The notes under the pieces: model-generated
Seen by the model: the letters and a program-made list of their open reading frames with translations, nothing else
The model's database searches: none
Told to the model about the DNA's origin: nothing
Assembly: GCA_034003145.1 (NCBI GenBank)
Contig: JAVEZE010000181.1
Coordinates: forward strand, 1 to 5,099
Reading direction: 5' to 3'
Source of the DNA: JACKPD01 sp034003145
GTDB taxonomy: Bacteria > Spirochaetota > Spirochaetia > CADAEX01
DNA: 5,099 nt
In this document: positions 1 to 5,099 of the stretch, in pieces
Layout of the letters: every line of letters begins with the position of its first letter
How positions within the stretch are numbered: the stretch's first letter is position 1
Position numbers and translations under genes: made by a program

Positions 1-1906
1 AAGAAAGACGCGGGGCAACCCTCTTTTTGTTCGCGAAGCTGCGCTGATGTTTGCAGGTTCCAACCAAATCCCCAGAGAAAGGTACAGGGAAATAATTGAT
101 CGTGATATGCCGAATGCGGTTAATATTAACATAAGCCGGAGATTAGCCTCTCTTTCCCCGCTGTGTATTGAAATGCTGAAGAAAGCTGCCGTTATCGGAG
201 AATTGTTTACACTTGATGAACTTAAGCTTCTCGATTATTCATTCCAAGAGAGCTCCCTTGATTTATTTGCGGATGAAGCTGTCTCTGCTGATTTTGTCCG
301 TTATTCAAGAGAAGAAAAAGCATACCTTTTTTCACATTCAGTTGTACATCAGACAATCCTGCTGAATGTCAGGGAAGATGATGTGCGCCGGGACAGGATC
401 AAACTTGCAGGGGCGGCGGAAAATCCTGACGCGATAATGACGAAAAAAACCGCTCTCAAGCTTGCTTCATGGTGGAGTGAAGGCAGAGGGCCTGATGCCA
501 GGGGAAAATATCTGTATTATTTACTTGCCGCGGGGGACAGGGCTTTTACTGAAGGGCTGATGGAAGAGGCGGCGGAAATATACGAGAGGGGACTTGGGCA
601 TTTGGCTCTGCCGGAAGAAAATGAAATAACAGACAGGGAGGCGGAAATACTTGTCAAAATCGGAAAAGCAAGATTCAGGACAGGAAGCCGTATTTCAGCG
701 TTACCTTATTTCAAAAAAGCATTTCATTACTATAAAAAACAGAATGATATCGAACGAATGGCAGATATAGCATATCAGCCCGGTTATCTTGCGGCAGGTG
801 ACCCCGGTTTTTATAATTTCTACAATGATGTTCTTGATATGCTTGATTGTGATTCACCTCTTAAGGCAAGGGTTTTGTCGGCATACGGAATCAACCTTCT
901 TGTCAATAAGGGAGAATACAGGAAAGCCAGGCAAATTCTCGATTCTGCTTATAAGACGGCAGAAAATTGCGGCGACATCCTTTGCATGCAGAGGACGCTT
1001 ATCGGACTGTCATATATCGACTATAGCTTCCATAGATACGATGCGGTTCTCTCCACTTTTGCCAAGGCCTCACTGCTGTTGGAAAAACAGCCTGATATAT
1101 TTACCGAATGGCATATCCATGCAGCATCAACAGCTTTGGTAAGGGCAAGGAACAGCGGCGAGCCTGGGGATATAATCAAATGGGTACCCTTGCTGGAGGG
1201 GATTGCAGGCTGTGCCAAAGGGCACCCGTTTATAAGACTGAGAGCCCAGCTGCTTCTTTTTTTATCAGCATATCTGCTTAAAGAGCCTGCCATGGCCCGT
1301 GAAGCGTTTACGCAGTTTAATCTAAAAAAGGATTACAGGTACAATGTTATCAGGCCTTACCTACTTGAGCGGTTTAAGGGGCTCGCCGAACACACACTGG
1401 GCAATCATGAAAAAGCTGTAAAATATCTTCAGAAAGCGCTTGATTCAGCCTTGTTTTTCGGTGACAGGCCGTTATCCGCATGGATCAGGTTTGAACTGAC
1501 AGAAGCAGCGGAAGGGCTTGAGGCAGAACCCGGCCTCTCCGGCAGTGGCCTAAGGCATTCTCTTGCTCTTTGCCGCGATGACGCTTTTTCTCTCGGGATG
1601 ATTGGGCTTGTTGGAAAAATTGATGATTTATCGAAAAAATACGGTTTAAACAGCGGAAATAACGGGAATTCCCTGGAAATGCACCTCAGCGCAAGGGAAA
1701 CCGAGATTTTAAAACTACTAGAGAAGGGATTTTCAAATAATAAAATCGCAGAGACGCTTGGTATAAGTTTTTTCACTGTAGTCAACCATGTCCGCAATAT
1801 TCTCAAAAAAACAGGCGCTGCCAACAGGACCCAGGCCGCTTCCTGGGCGAGAAACGAGATGTTCCTTAACAAGTACCCGGACATTACCCGGAGAGAAATT
1901 GTATAA
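1..1906 (+). CDS. LAL/MalT-like LuxR-family transcriptional regulator, 5' end outside window
   Basis: This is a large ATP-binding transcription regulator ending in a LuxR (GerE) helix-turn-helix. The reading frame is open to the left edge: codons from base 2 read RKTRGNPLFVREAALMF, and GNPLFVRE is the conserved stretch near the end of the STAND/LAL ATPase domain. The ATG at 47 is therefore internal and the P-loop lies outside the window. Next comes a winged-helix-like segment (RRLASLSPLCIEMLKKAAVI, bases ~134-193) and then a long helical middle with TPR-like pairs such as AAEIYERGL, ISALPYFKKAFHYY and EKAVKYLQKALD. The DNA-binding domain occupies bases ~1685-1850 (LSARETEILKLLEKGFSNNK, then IAETLGISFFTVVNHV). 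634 codons are visible; the family usually has 800-1100. Family knowledge says such proteins sense a ligand or partner through the ATPase/TPR part and activate transcription; the signal and targets here are unknown. No terminator is evident before the next gene 74 bases downstream. Confidence 0.9.
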   Translation, partial: RKTRGNPLFVREAALMFAGSNQIPRERYREIIDRDMPNAVNINISRRLASLSPLCIEMLKKAAVIGELFTLDELKLLDYSFQESSLDLFADEAVSADFVRYSREEKAYLFSHSVVHQTILLNVREDDVRRDRIKLAGAAENPDAIMTKKTALKLASWWSEGRGPDARGKYLYYLLAAGDRAFTEGLMEEAAEIYERGLGHLALPEENEITDREAEILVKIGKARFRTGSRISALPYFKKAFHYYKKQNDIERMADIAYQPGYLAAGDPGFYNFYNDVLDMLDCDSPLKARVLSAYGINLLVNKGEYRKARQILDSAYKTAENCGDILCMQRTLIGLSYIDYSFHRYDAVLSTFAKASLLLEKQPDIFTEWHIHAASTALVRARNSGEPGDIIKWVPLLEGIAGCAKGHPFIRLRAQLLLFLSAYLLKEPAMAREAFTQFNLKKDYRYNVIRPYLLERFKGLAEHTLGNHEKAVKYLQKALDSALFFGDRPLSAWIRFELTEAAEGLEAEPGLSGSGLRHSLALCRDDAFSLGMIGLVGKIDDLSKKYGLNSGNNGNSLEMHLSARETEILKLLEKGFSNNKIAETLGISFFTVVNHVRNILKKTGAANRTQAASWARNEMFLNKYPDITRREIV

Positions 1907-1970
1907 AATATTACTGTGTATTAAAATTTGCATCGGTTTAATATCTGCGGCAGAATGATACTATTTTTAT

Positions 1971-1975
1971 GGAGG
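1971..1975 (+). promoter_or_regulatory. Ribosome binding site setting the hemerythrin-like start
   Basis: GGAGG lies five bases before the ATG at 1981. An upstream in-frame ATG at 1969 overlaps this site and has no Shine-Dalgarno of its own, so 1981 is the better start. Confidence 0.8.
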
Positions 1976-1980
1976 GGCCG

Positions 1981-2334
1981 ATGAAACCAAGAGGAACAAT
2001 GATGATCGAGCACAGGCTGATAGAAAAGATGCTTGATATTGCGAAAAAAGAACTTGAAGTGATTGAAAAAACCAAAAAAGTAAATCCGGTTTTTATCGAT
2101 ACTATTGTTGATTTTATAAAAATTTACGCGGACAGGACCTATCATGGAAAGGAAGAGGTTATCCTTTCAAGGGAGCTTGAAAAGAAAAAAATGAATCCTG
2201 CAGACACAAAAATGATGCAGGAACTTGTTGATGAGCTTGAGAGAATGCTTGATGAATTCCGGGAATTCTACAGAAAGATGATACATGAAAAATACAACAG
2301 GCTTTATGAGGCTCTGATCAAAAATTACAGCTGA
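1981..2334 (+). CDS. Hemerythrin-like (HHE domain) protein, apparently with internal in-frame deletion
   Basis: This is a soluble, all-helical protein of 117 residues. Hemerythrin HHE-domain proteins bind a non-heme di-iron centre and serve in oxygen or nitric oxide sensing, storage or repair. The N-terminal part is typical: PRGTMMIEHRLIEKML carries His11 (helix A), and DFIKIYADRTYHGKEEVIL carries His55 and Glu59 (helix B). The C-terminal part, ERMLDEFREFYRKMIHEKY (residues 87-105), resembles the tail of full-length relatives of about 180 residues. Between them the EEH motif of helix C and the YPxHIxKED motif of helix D are absent; the expected helix-C His position reads Leu86. About 60-65 residues seem to be missing without a frameshift, so a normal di-iron site is unlikely. 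Alternatives are a genuine minimal helical protein that dimerises, or a gene losing function. The family comparison is from memory, not an alignment. Confidence 0.75.
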   Translation: MKPRGTMMIEHRLIEKMLDIAKKELEVIEKTKKVNPVFIDTIVDFIKIYADRTYHGKEEVILSRELEKKKMNPADTKMMQELVDELERMLDEFREFYRKMIHEKYNRLYEALIKNYS

Positions 2335-2367
2335 AAAAGAATAGTTCATGGAGGAGAGTCCGGGTTT

Positions 2368-2546
2368 TTAAATTTCTTTATATACTATAAGTTCAAGGCC
2401 TGGAATATCCTTAAAATCTTTTCCGTTTTTTGTTAATGGTTTGTGGCCATGCTGAACTGCAATTGCGGCAATCCATAAGTCCTGGATCCTGTGCTCTTTT
2501 GCCCTTCCATGTCAACCTGGATGCAGGTGTCAATCAGCCAGCACAT
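2368..2546 (-). pseudogene. vapC: VapC-type PIN-domain toxin remnant (internal deletion and frame change)
   Basis: This is a broken toxin gene of a type II toxin-antitoxin pair. Intact VapC proteins are about 130-residue ribonucleases with a PIN fold and four acidic metal-binding residues. The ATG at 2546 (minus strand) overlaps the antitoxin's last codons by 13 bases and reads MCWLIDTCIQVDMEG, the classic PIN start with the first Asp in LIDT. From about 2508 a different frame gives the PIN C-terminus: GRAKEHRIQDLWIAAIAVQH followed by GHKPLTKNGKDFKDIPGLEL, ending in TAA at 2370-2368. It keeps Asp of QDLW and Asp of KDF. The middle of the protein, roughly 70 codons including the conserved Glu, is missing, and a TGA sits directly before the C-terminal frame. 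Read on from its own start, the gene gives an unrelated tail. It cannot make an active PIN ribonuclease. Confidence 0.85.
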
Positions 2547-2797
2547 GGGTTTCTCTGATCATCATCAAGTGTCCGGCTGTCACGGCCTGCTTCTATCCAT
2601 CCTTCAGCGGCGGAATCAGGAAGAATGCCTGTAAGGTCATAAAATACTTCTCCGGCAGTCATAAAAGGTTCGCCAGGGACAATGCGCCCGATTCTTCTCT
2701 TGTTCCGCACATGAACTATTTCTTCTCCGGCTTCTTCAATTTTGTTGAGGGCCGATTTTAAATTGCGGGCAAAATCAGTAACTGACATGATTATCAT
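2534..2797 (-). CDS. Phd/YefM-type antitoxin, orphaned
   Basis: This is an 87-residue antitoxin of the prevent-host-death family. Such proteins bind DNA with the N-terminal fold and neutralise a toxin with the C-terminal tail. The N-terminal part reads MIIMSVTDFARNLKSALNKI and continues to IVHVRNKRRIGRIVPGEP, the usual Phd/YefM pattern. The tail (AGEVFYDLTGILPDSAAEGW, then SRTLDDDQRNPCAG) resembles antitoxins paired with PIN toxins. The ATG at 2797 is chosen because GAGG lies six bases upstream at 2807-2804; a longer frame opening at 2824 has no such site, and a downstream ATG at 2788 is also less well placed. Its stop overlaps the start of the vapC remnant by 13 bases, the normal coupled arrangement. 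The toxin is destroyed, so this protein has no obvious partner here. It could persist as a repressor of its own promoter, or neutralise a toxin elsewhere. Confidence 0.85.
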   Translation of the reverse strand: MIIMSVTDFARNLKSALNKIEEAGEEIVHVRNKRRIGRIVPGEPFMTAGEVFYDLTGILPDSAAEGWIEAGRDSRTLDDDQRNPCAG

Positions 2798-2803
2798 TTT
2801 AAA

Positions 2804-2807
2804 CCTC
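2804..2807 (-). promoter_or_regulatory. Ribosome binding site of the antitoxin
   Basis: GAGG on the minus strand, six bases before the ATG at 2797. It selects that start over the in-frame ATGs at 2824 and 2788. Confidence 0.65.
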
Positions 2808-2911
2808 TGATTCACTGCTCTCAACTGCAGTTATATCCAAGCTCTCAAATTCATAAAAACTTCACAATACGCACGACTGGATTCCACATAGTTTGTTCAT
2901 TATCTGTTAAA

Positions 2912-2940
2912 GGCTGCGGTAAAAAGCGACATCCGCAGCC
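2912..2940 (+). promoter_or_regulatory. Perfect 8-bp hairpin directly before the ribosome binding site
   Basis: GGCTGCGG (2912-2919) and CCGCAGCC (2933-2940) form a perfect inverted repeat around a 13-base loop. The right arm ends exactly where the GGGGAG ribosome binding site begins (2941). There is no T-run after it on the + strand, so it does not look like a terminator in that direction. It may be an mRNA leader structure affecting translation or stability of the exported protein gene, or a DNA operator. It also lies about 115 bases upstream of the divergent antitoxin start. Confidence 0.6.
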
Positions 2941-2946
2941 GGGGAG
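2941..2946 (+). promoter_or_regulatory. Ribosome binding site of the exported three-Cys protein
   Basis: GGGGAG precedes three consecutive in-frame ATGs at 2948, 2951 and 2954. Spacing is one, four and seven bases, so 2954 is favoured and 2951 is possible. Confidence 0.7.
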
Positions 2947-2953
2947 AATGATG

Positions 2954-3385
2954 ATGAATATCAGGAAAAAGATGCTGATTCCTGCCGTAATGCTGCTAAT
3001 TTCGGCTGCCGGGGTATTTGCCTGCGAATTTACCTATAGTTTAACCGCGCCTGACGGAAAGGTGAGCCGTCTTACTCCTGCGGATAAGGTTTCCCTTGAA
3101 GAGGGTGAGCAATATGTTCTTACTGTCTCATATGTTGAGGATCATAAGAAATGCACTGTAGCACCTGAGGATACACTGTTTCTCCTGGAAGATGAGAGAT
3201 GGAAAGCAGGCAAGGATTATCTGCCTCTCACCCTATTGTCTTCAGAAGGCTGGGCAGTCGACGGGAGAAGCTACTTAATTTCCTTTACCTTTACTGCCTC
3301 AAAACAGGGAAACTATCCTCTTGAGATTATCCGCGAGTGCGCAAGGGGCGGGTACAGGGCTTCCCTAAATTTTATTGTAGCCTAG
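2954..3385 (+). CDS. Small exported protein of unknown function with three cysteines
   Basis: The product has 143 residues from the ATG at 2954. A signal peptide is clear: basic MNIRKK, a hydrophobic core MLIPAVMLLISAAGVF, then AC. Cleavage after Ala23 would leave Cys24 as the first residue. VFAC is a poor lipobox, so a plain secreted or periplasmic protein is as likely as a lipoprotein. The mature part looks beta-rich, with alternating segments such as QYVLTVSYVEDHKKC, RSYLISFTFTAS and YRASLNFIVA. Only three cysteines are present (24, 67 and 129), which could form a disulfide or bind metal; REC near the end and the HKKC segment are the most notable motifs. It is followed after 64 bases by the NapH-like gene on the same strand, suggesting co-transcription and a shared envelope role. 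I recognise no named family and assign no function. Confidence 0.8.
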   Translation: MNIRKKMLIPAVMLLISAAGVFACEFTYSLTAPDGKVSRLTPADKVSLEEGEQYVLTVSYVEDHKKCTVAPEDTLFLLEDERWKAGKDYLPLTLLSSEGWAVDGRSYLISFTFTASKQGNYPLEIIRECARGGYRASLNFIVA

Positions 3386-3435
3386 GCTGGGGAAGCTTTG
3401 AGGTGTCTGGCTGCCGGAACTATATTTCCGATATC

Positions 3436-3441
3436 AGGGAG
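3436..3441 (+). promoter_or_regulatory. Ribosome binding site setting the NapH-like start
   Basis: AGGGAG lies eight bases before the ATG at 3450. The alternative GTG start at 3441 would overlap this site, so 3450 is preferred. Confidence 0.65.
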
Positions 3442-3449
3442 TGATTTGG

Positions 3450-4724
3450 ATGAAAAATAAAAAGCTGTCTTTATTTAAAATATCTTTACAGATAATTGTT
3501 GTTCTTGCTGTTGCCTCAATTACTGCCGCTGGATTTATGGCAGAGAAGGGGATAGCACTTCCTGCGTGGGTACCGACCTGCCTTCATGGCATCTGCCCCT
3601 TCGGCGGAGTTGCGGCGCTTGGCAGGGTAATTACGGGCAGTATCTTTATCCCGCGCACAGGGGCCGAAAACCTCTATAACCTTGCCGCTGTCCTTGCCGG
3701 AACACTCCTGTTTGGCGCTCTTTTCTGCGGATGGCTTTGCCCCCTCGGTTCTGTGCAGGACTGGGTGTTCAGGGCAGGCAGGCGGTTAAGGCTTACCGGG
3801 AAAAAATGGTTTTCCGCGCCGCGGTCAGGGCTTTTTTTTAAAATCGGGGTTTTTCTGACTTCAGTCCTTCCGTATTTGAGGTTTGCTGTACTCGGATTAA
3901 TCCTGTTTGCGACATACCGGAGCTTTAACCTTGTCTTTTCGCATATAGACCCGTTTTACGCCCTGTTTCACATCTGGACAGGCACGGCCCTGCCCCTTTC
4001 CATGGCAGTTCTCGGCGGAGTTCTTGTCTTATCTCTTTTTATCCGCCGTCCGTGGTGCAGGTGGCTGTGCCCGTTCGGCGCTGTACTTGGTTTTGCCGGT
4101 AAAATTGCCCTGTTTACAGTCAGGCGCAATTCCGAACTCTGCATCGGATGTAAAGCCTGCGACAGGGCCTGTCCTTCAGGTATAAAAATTTCTGAACCTG
4201 ATAAAATTACTGACAGCAGATGCAGCAGATGCCTTGAATGTATCGAATCCTGTCCTGTCCCCGGCACTCTTTTATTCTCGTCCCCGTCTCTGACAAGAGA
4301 CAGAAGAGCTGTTCTCTCTCCGGCACGCGCTGCCGCGGCTGCGGCGGTAATCCTGTTTTCTTTTTTTATTCCGTTTGCCGCGGAAAATATTTCTGATGCT
4401 ATGACGCCCCGGACAGAAGGGGCGGTTATCCGCTCTTTCTACAGCGCCGGAGAAAACACGGGGAGTGAAGATTCTGCAGTCCACAGTCCTGATGGGATAC
4501 CGGCACAGGATTTGACCGGTTCCATGACGCTGAATCAGGCCGCATCTGTTTCAGGTCAAGATGTATCAAAACTCCTGGCGCTGCTGGGACTTCCGGATGA
4601 CTTTGACCCTGAAGTCAAACTCAGGGATGTTGAGGAGTATTATGGGGAAAAAAACCTAAGGTGGATAAAAGAGAAGGTTGAAAGCGGATTTGCCGTCCTT
4701 CCCTCTTCAAAAGAGCTTTTGTAA
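3450..4724 (+). CDS. NapH-like polytopic membrane protein with two 4Fe-4S clusters and a C-terminal helical domain
   Basis: This is a 424-residue inner-membrane iron-sulfur protein of the NapH/NosR/YccM type, whose relatives pass electrons between quinones or cytoplasmic donors and exported partners. Hydrophobic segments lie near residues 9-31, 75-93, 127-157, 180-198 and 290-310. Cysteine motifs in order are CLHGICP (44-50), CGWLCP (93-98) and CRWLCP (203-208), the last two being CxxxCP as in NapH. Then come two ferredoxin-type sets: CIGCKACDRACP (Cys 231, 234, 237, 241) and CSRCLECIESCP (Cys 258, 261, 264, 268). Positive-inside reasoning puts the clusters in the cytoplasm and the tail after residue 310 outside. 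The tail (about 357-415, MTLNQAASVSGQDVSKLLAL then LGLPDDFDPEVKLRDVEEYY) is a small helical domain that NapH itself lacks. No FMN-binding domain is present, unlike NosR. The neighbours on both sides are exported proteins. The electron acceptor is unknown. Confidence 0.88.
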   Translation: MKNKKLSLFKISLQIIVVLAVASITAAGFMAEKGIALPAWVPTCLHGICPFGGVAALGRVITGSIFIPRTGAENLYNLAAVLAGTLLFGALFCGWLCPLGSVQDWVFRAGRRLRLTGKKWFSAPRSGLFFKIGVFLTSVLPYLRFAVLGLILFATYRSFNLVFSHIDPFYALFHIWTGTALPLSMAVLGGVLVLSLFIRRPWCRWLCPFGAVLGFAGKIALFTVRRNSELCIGCKACDRACPSGIKISEPDKITDSRCSRCLECIESCPVPGTLLFSSPSLTRDRRAVLSPARAAAAAAVILFSFFIPFAAENISDAMTPRTEGAVIRSFYSAGENTGSEDSAVHSPDGIPAQDLTGSMTLNQAASVSGQDVSKLLALLGLPDDFDPEVKLRDVEEYYGEKNLRWIKEKVESGFAVLPSSKELL

Positions 4725-4730
4725 AAACAC

Positions 4731-4758
4731 AAAAAAACGGCGCACCTTGTGCGTACCG
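4731..4758 (-). terminator. Intrinsic terminator for leftward (antisense) transcription
   Basis: Read on the minus strand, CGG, a two-base bulge (TA), CGCAC, loop AAG, GTGCG and CCG form an eight-pair G+C-rich stem, followed at once by seven T residues (complement of the A-run at 4731-4737). This is the classic Rho-independent pattern. On the + strand the hairpin is followed by GAATTTATAAAA rather than a T-run, so it should not stop the operon. It sits seven bases after the NapH-like stop codon. Confidence 0.6.
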
Positions 4759-4773
4759 GAATTTATAAAATCA

Positions 4774-4791
4774 GGAACTTAAAAAAGTTCC
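4774..4791 (+). promoter_or_regulatory. Perfect 7-bp hairpin next to the ribosome binding site
   Basis: GGAACTT (4774-4780) and AAGTTCC (4785-4791) pair around an AAAA loop. Only two bases separate it from the GGAGG ribosome binding site at 4794. It may protect or modulate the mRNA for the last gene. The A+T-rich inner stem makes it moderately stable at best. Confidence 0.5.
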
Positions 4792-4793
4792 AT

Positions 4794-4798
4794 GGAGG
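4794..4798 (+). promoter_or_regulatory. Ribosome binding site of the last gene
   Basis: GGAGG lies six bases before the ATG at 4805, an ideal arrangement that supports this start for the partial gene. Confidence 0.85.
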
Positions 4799-4804
4799 AT
4801 TAAA

Positions 4805-5099
4805 ATGAATATTATCAGAGAAGTATTAAACAGAAAGAAAATTGTCATCACTATCGTAACAGCCCTTGTTCTTTTTACATTGCCTGCCATCTTGTTTGCC
4901 GCAGCAGGGCAGGGGAATATCACTGACAGTACGTCTGCTGAGCTTGACGGCAGAACTGTCGCTGAAAAAGGGAGCAGGGGAACTGTCTCCGGTACCCTTT
5001 TATATCAGGACAGTGAGTGGTATCTGCAGGCAGGCGAAAGAACTTACGACCTGCAGATGGGACTTTACGGCCATGATGAAAAGATGACAGGACCAATGT
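4805..5099 (+). CDS. Exported protein of unknown function, 3' end outside window
   Basis: The frame is open from the ATG at 4805 to the right edge, giving 98 complete codons. The start is supported by GGAGG six bases upstream. The first residues are a strong signal peptide: basic MNIIREVLNRKK, a hydrophobic core of about 20 residues (IVITIVTALVLFTLPAILFA), and AAAG, with probable cleavage near residues 32-35. After a polar linker the mature part reads GTVSGTLLYQDSEWYLQAGE and then RTYDLQMGLYGHDEK, a beta-strand pattern in which a short strand, a turn with EWYL and a second strand suggest a small OB-fold-like or similar beta-barrel domain. That fold is my inference. No cysteines are seen in the visible part. 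It lies 80 bases after the NapH-like gene on the same strand, with hairpins between, and probably belongs to the same envelope unit. No named family is recognised. Confidence 0.8.
   Translation, partial: MNIIREVLNRKKIVITIVTALVLFTLPAILFAAAGQGNITDSTSAELDGRTVAEKGSRGTVSGTLLYQDSEWYLQAGERTYDLQMGLYGHDEKMTGPM

Noticed and set aside
1429..1884. 151-codon minus-strand open frame inside the regulator gene
   Set aside because: It lies opposite the clearly coding LuxR-type domain, its composition is not protein-like and no family pattern is visible.
1928..1962. Possible promoter before the hemerythrin-like gene (TTGCAT with a downstream GATACT or AGAATG)
   Set aside because: No pair has both a good -10 and a spacing of 16-18 bases.
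2254..2268. GAATTC-CGG-GAATTC repeat in the hemerythrin-like gene
   Set aside because: Both copies fall on ordinary codons of the family-like C-terminal helix (DEFREF), so coding explains them.
2345..2371. Tiny + strand frame after GTTC, reading MEESPGF
   Set aside because: Seven codons with no suitable ribosome binding site, overlapping the end of the vapC remnant; there is no support for expression.
2830..2857. Possible antitoxin promoter on the minus strand (TATAAC with an upstream TTTATG)
   Set aside because: The -35 match is poor, and similar A+T-rich pairs occur by chance in this gap.
3017..3025. Lipobox call for the three-Cys exported protein
   Set aside because: VFAC has Phe at -2 (third before Cys is Val), which fits the lipobox poorly; ordinary cleavage after Ala is equally plausible, so no lipoprotein call was made.
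3415..3430. CGGAA/TTCCG inverted repeat before the NapH-like gene
   Set aside because: Only five base pairs around a six-base loop, with no T-run; too weak to call.
3441..3449. GTG at 3441 as start of the NapH-like gene
   Set aside because: It overlaps the AGGGAG ribosome binding site, which is well spaced for the ATG at 3450.

Overview
The window looks like chromosome of an anaerobic or microaerophilic Gram-negative-type bacterium. The grounds are a hemerythrin-like protein, a NapH-like membrane iron-sulfur protein, two exported proteins and strong GGAGG-type ribosome binding sites. Spirochaetota or Desulfobacterota would fit, but that is an impression from family resemblance; nothing here fixes the taxon.

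Layout, left to right. (1) Bases 1-1906, + strand: the C-terminal two thirds or so of a large LAL/MalT-like regulator. It is cut by the left edge and has the end of an ATPase module, a helical/TPR-like middle and a C-terminal LuxR-type DNA-binding domain. (2) Bases 1981-2334, +: a short hemerythrin-like protein whose N-terminal and C-terminal parts both look like the family but whose middle, with several iron ligands, appears to be missing in frame. (3) Bases 2368-2797, - strand: a Phd/YefM-type antitoxin (intact) overlapping a VapC-type PIN toxin gene reduced to its first ~13 codons and its last 46, joined out of frame. (4) Bases 2954-5099, +: three genes in one direction. They are a small exported three-cysteine protein, a five-helix NapH-like 4Fe-4S membrane protein with an extra C-terminal helical domain, and an exported protein cut by the right edge.

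How they may work together. The last three genes read as one cell-envelope unit: a membrane protein that can carry electrons on the cytoplasmic side, with a C-terminal domain predicted outside, flanked by two proteins exported to the same outside compartment. The substrate or partner is not visible. The toxin-antitoxin remnant lies divergently from this unit, so the surviving antitoxin could bind near its promoter. Two neighbouring genes (hemerythrin and vapC) each carry an internal deletion, so bases 2200-2550 look like a decaying or rearranged stretch.

Non-coding signals worth noting are a hairpin touching the ribosome binding site of the first exported gene, a second one just upstream of that of the last gene, and a good intrinsic terminator at 4731-4758 that works only for leftward transcription. 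I saw no tRNA, rRNA, CRISPR array or insertion sequence.
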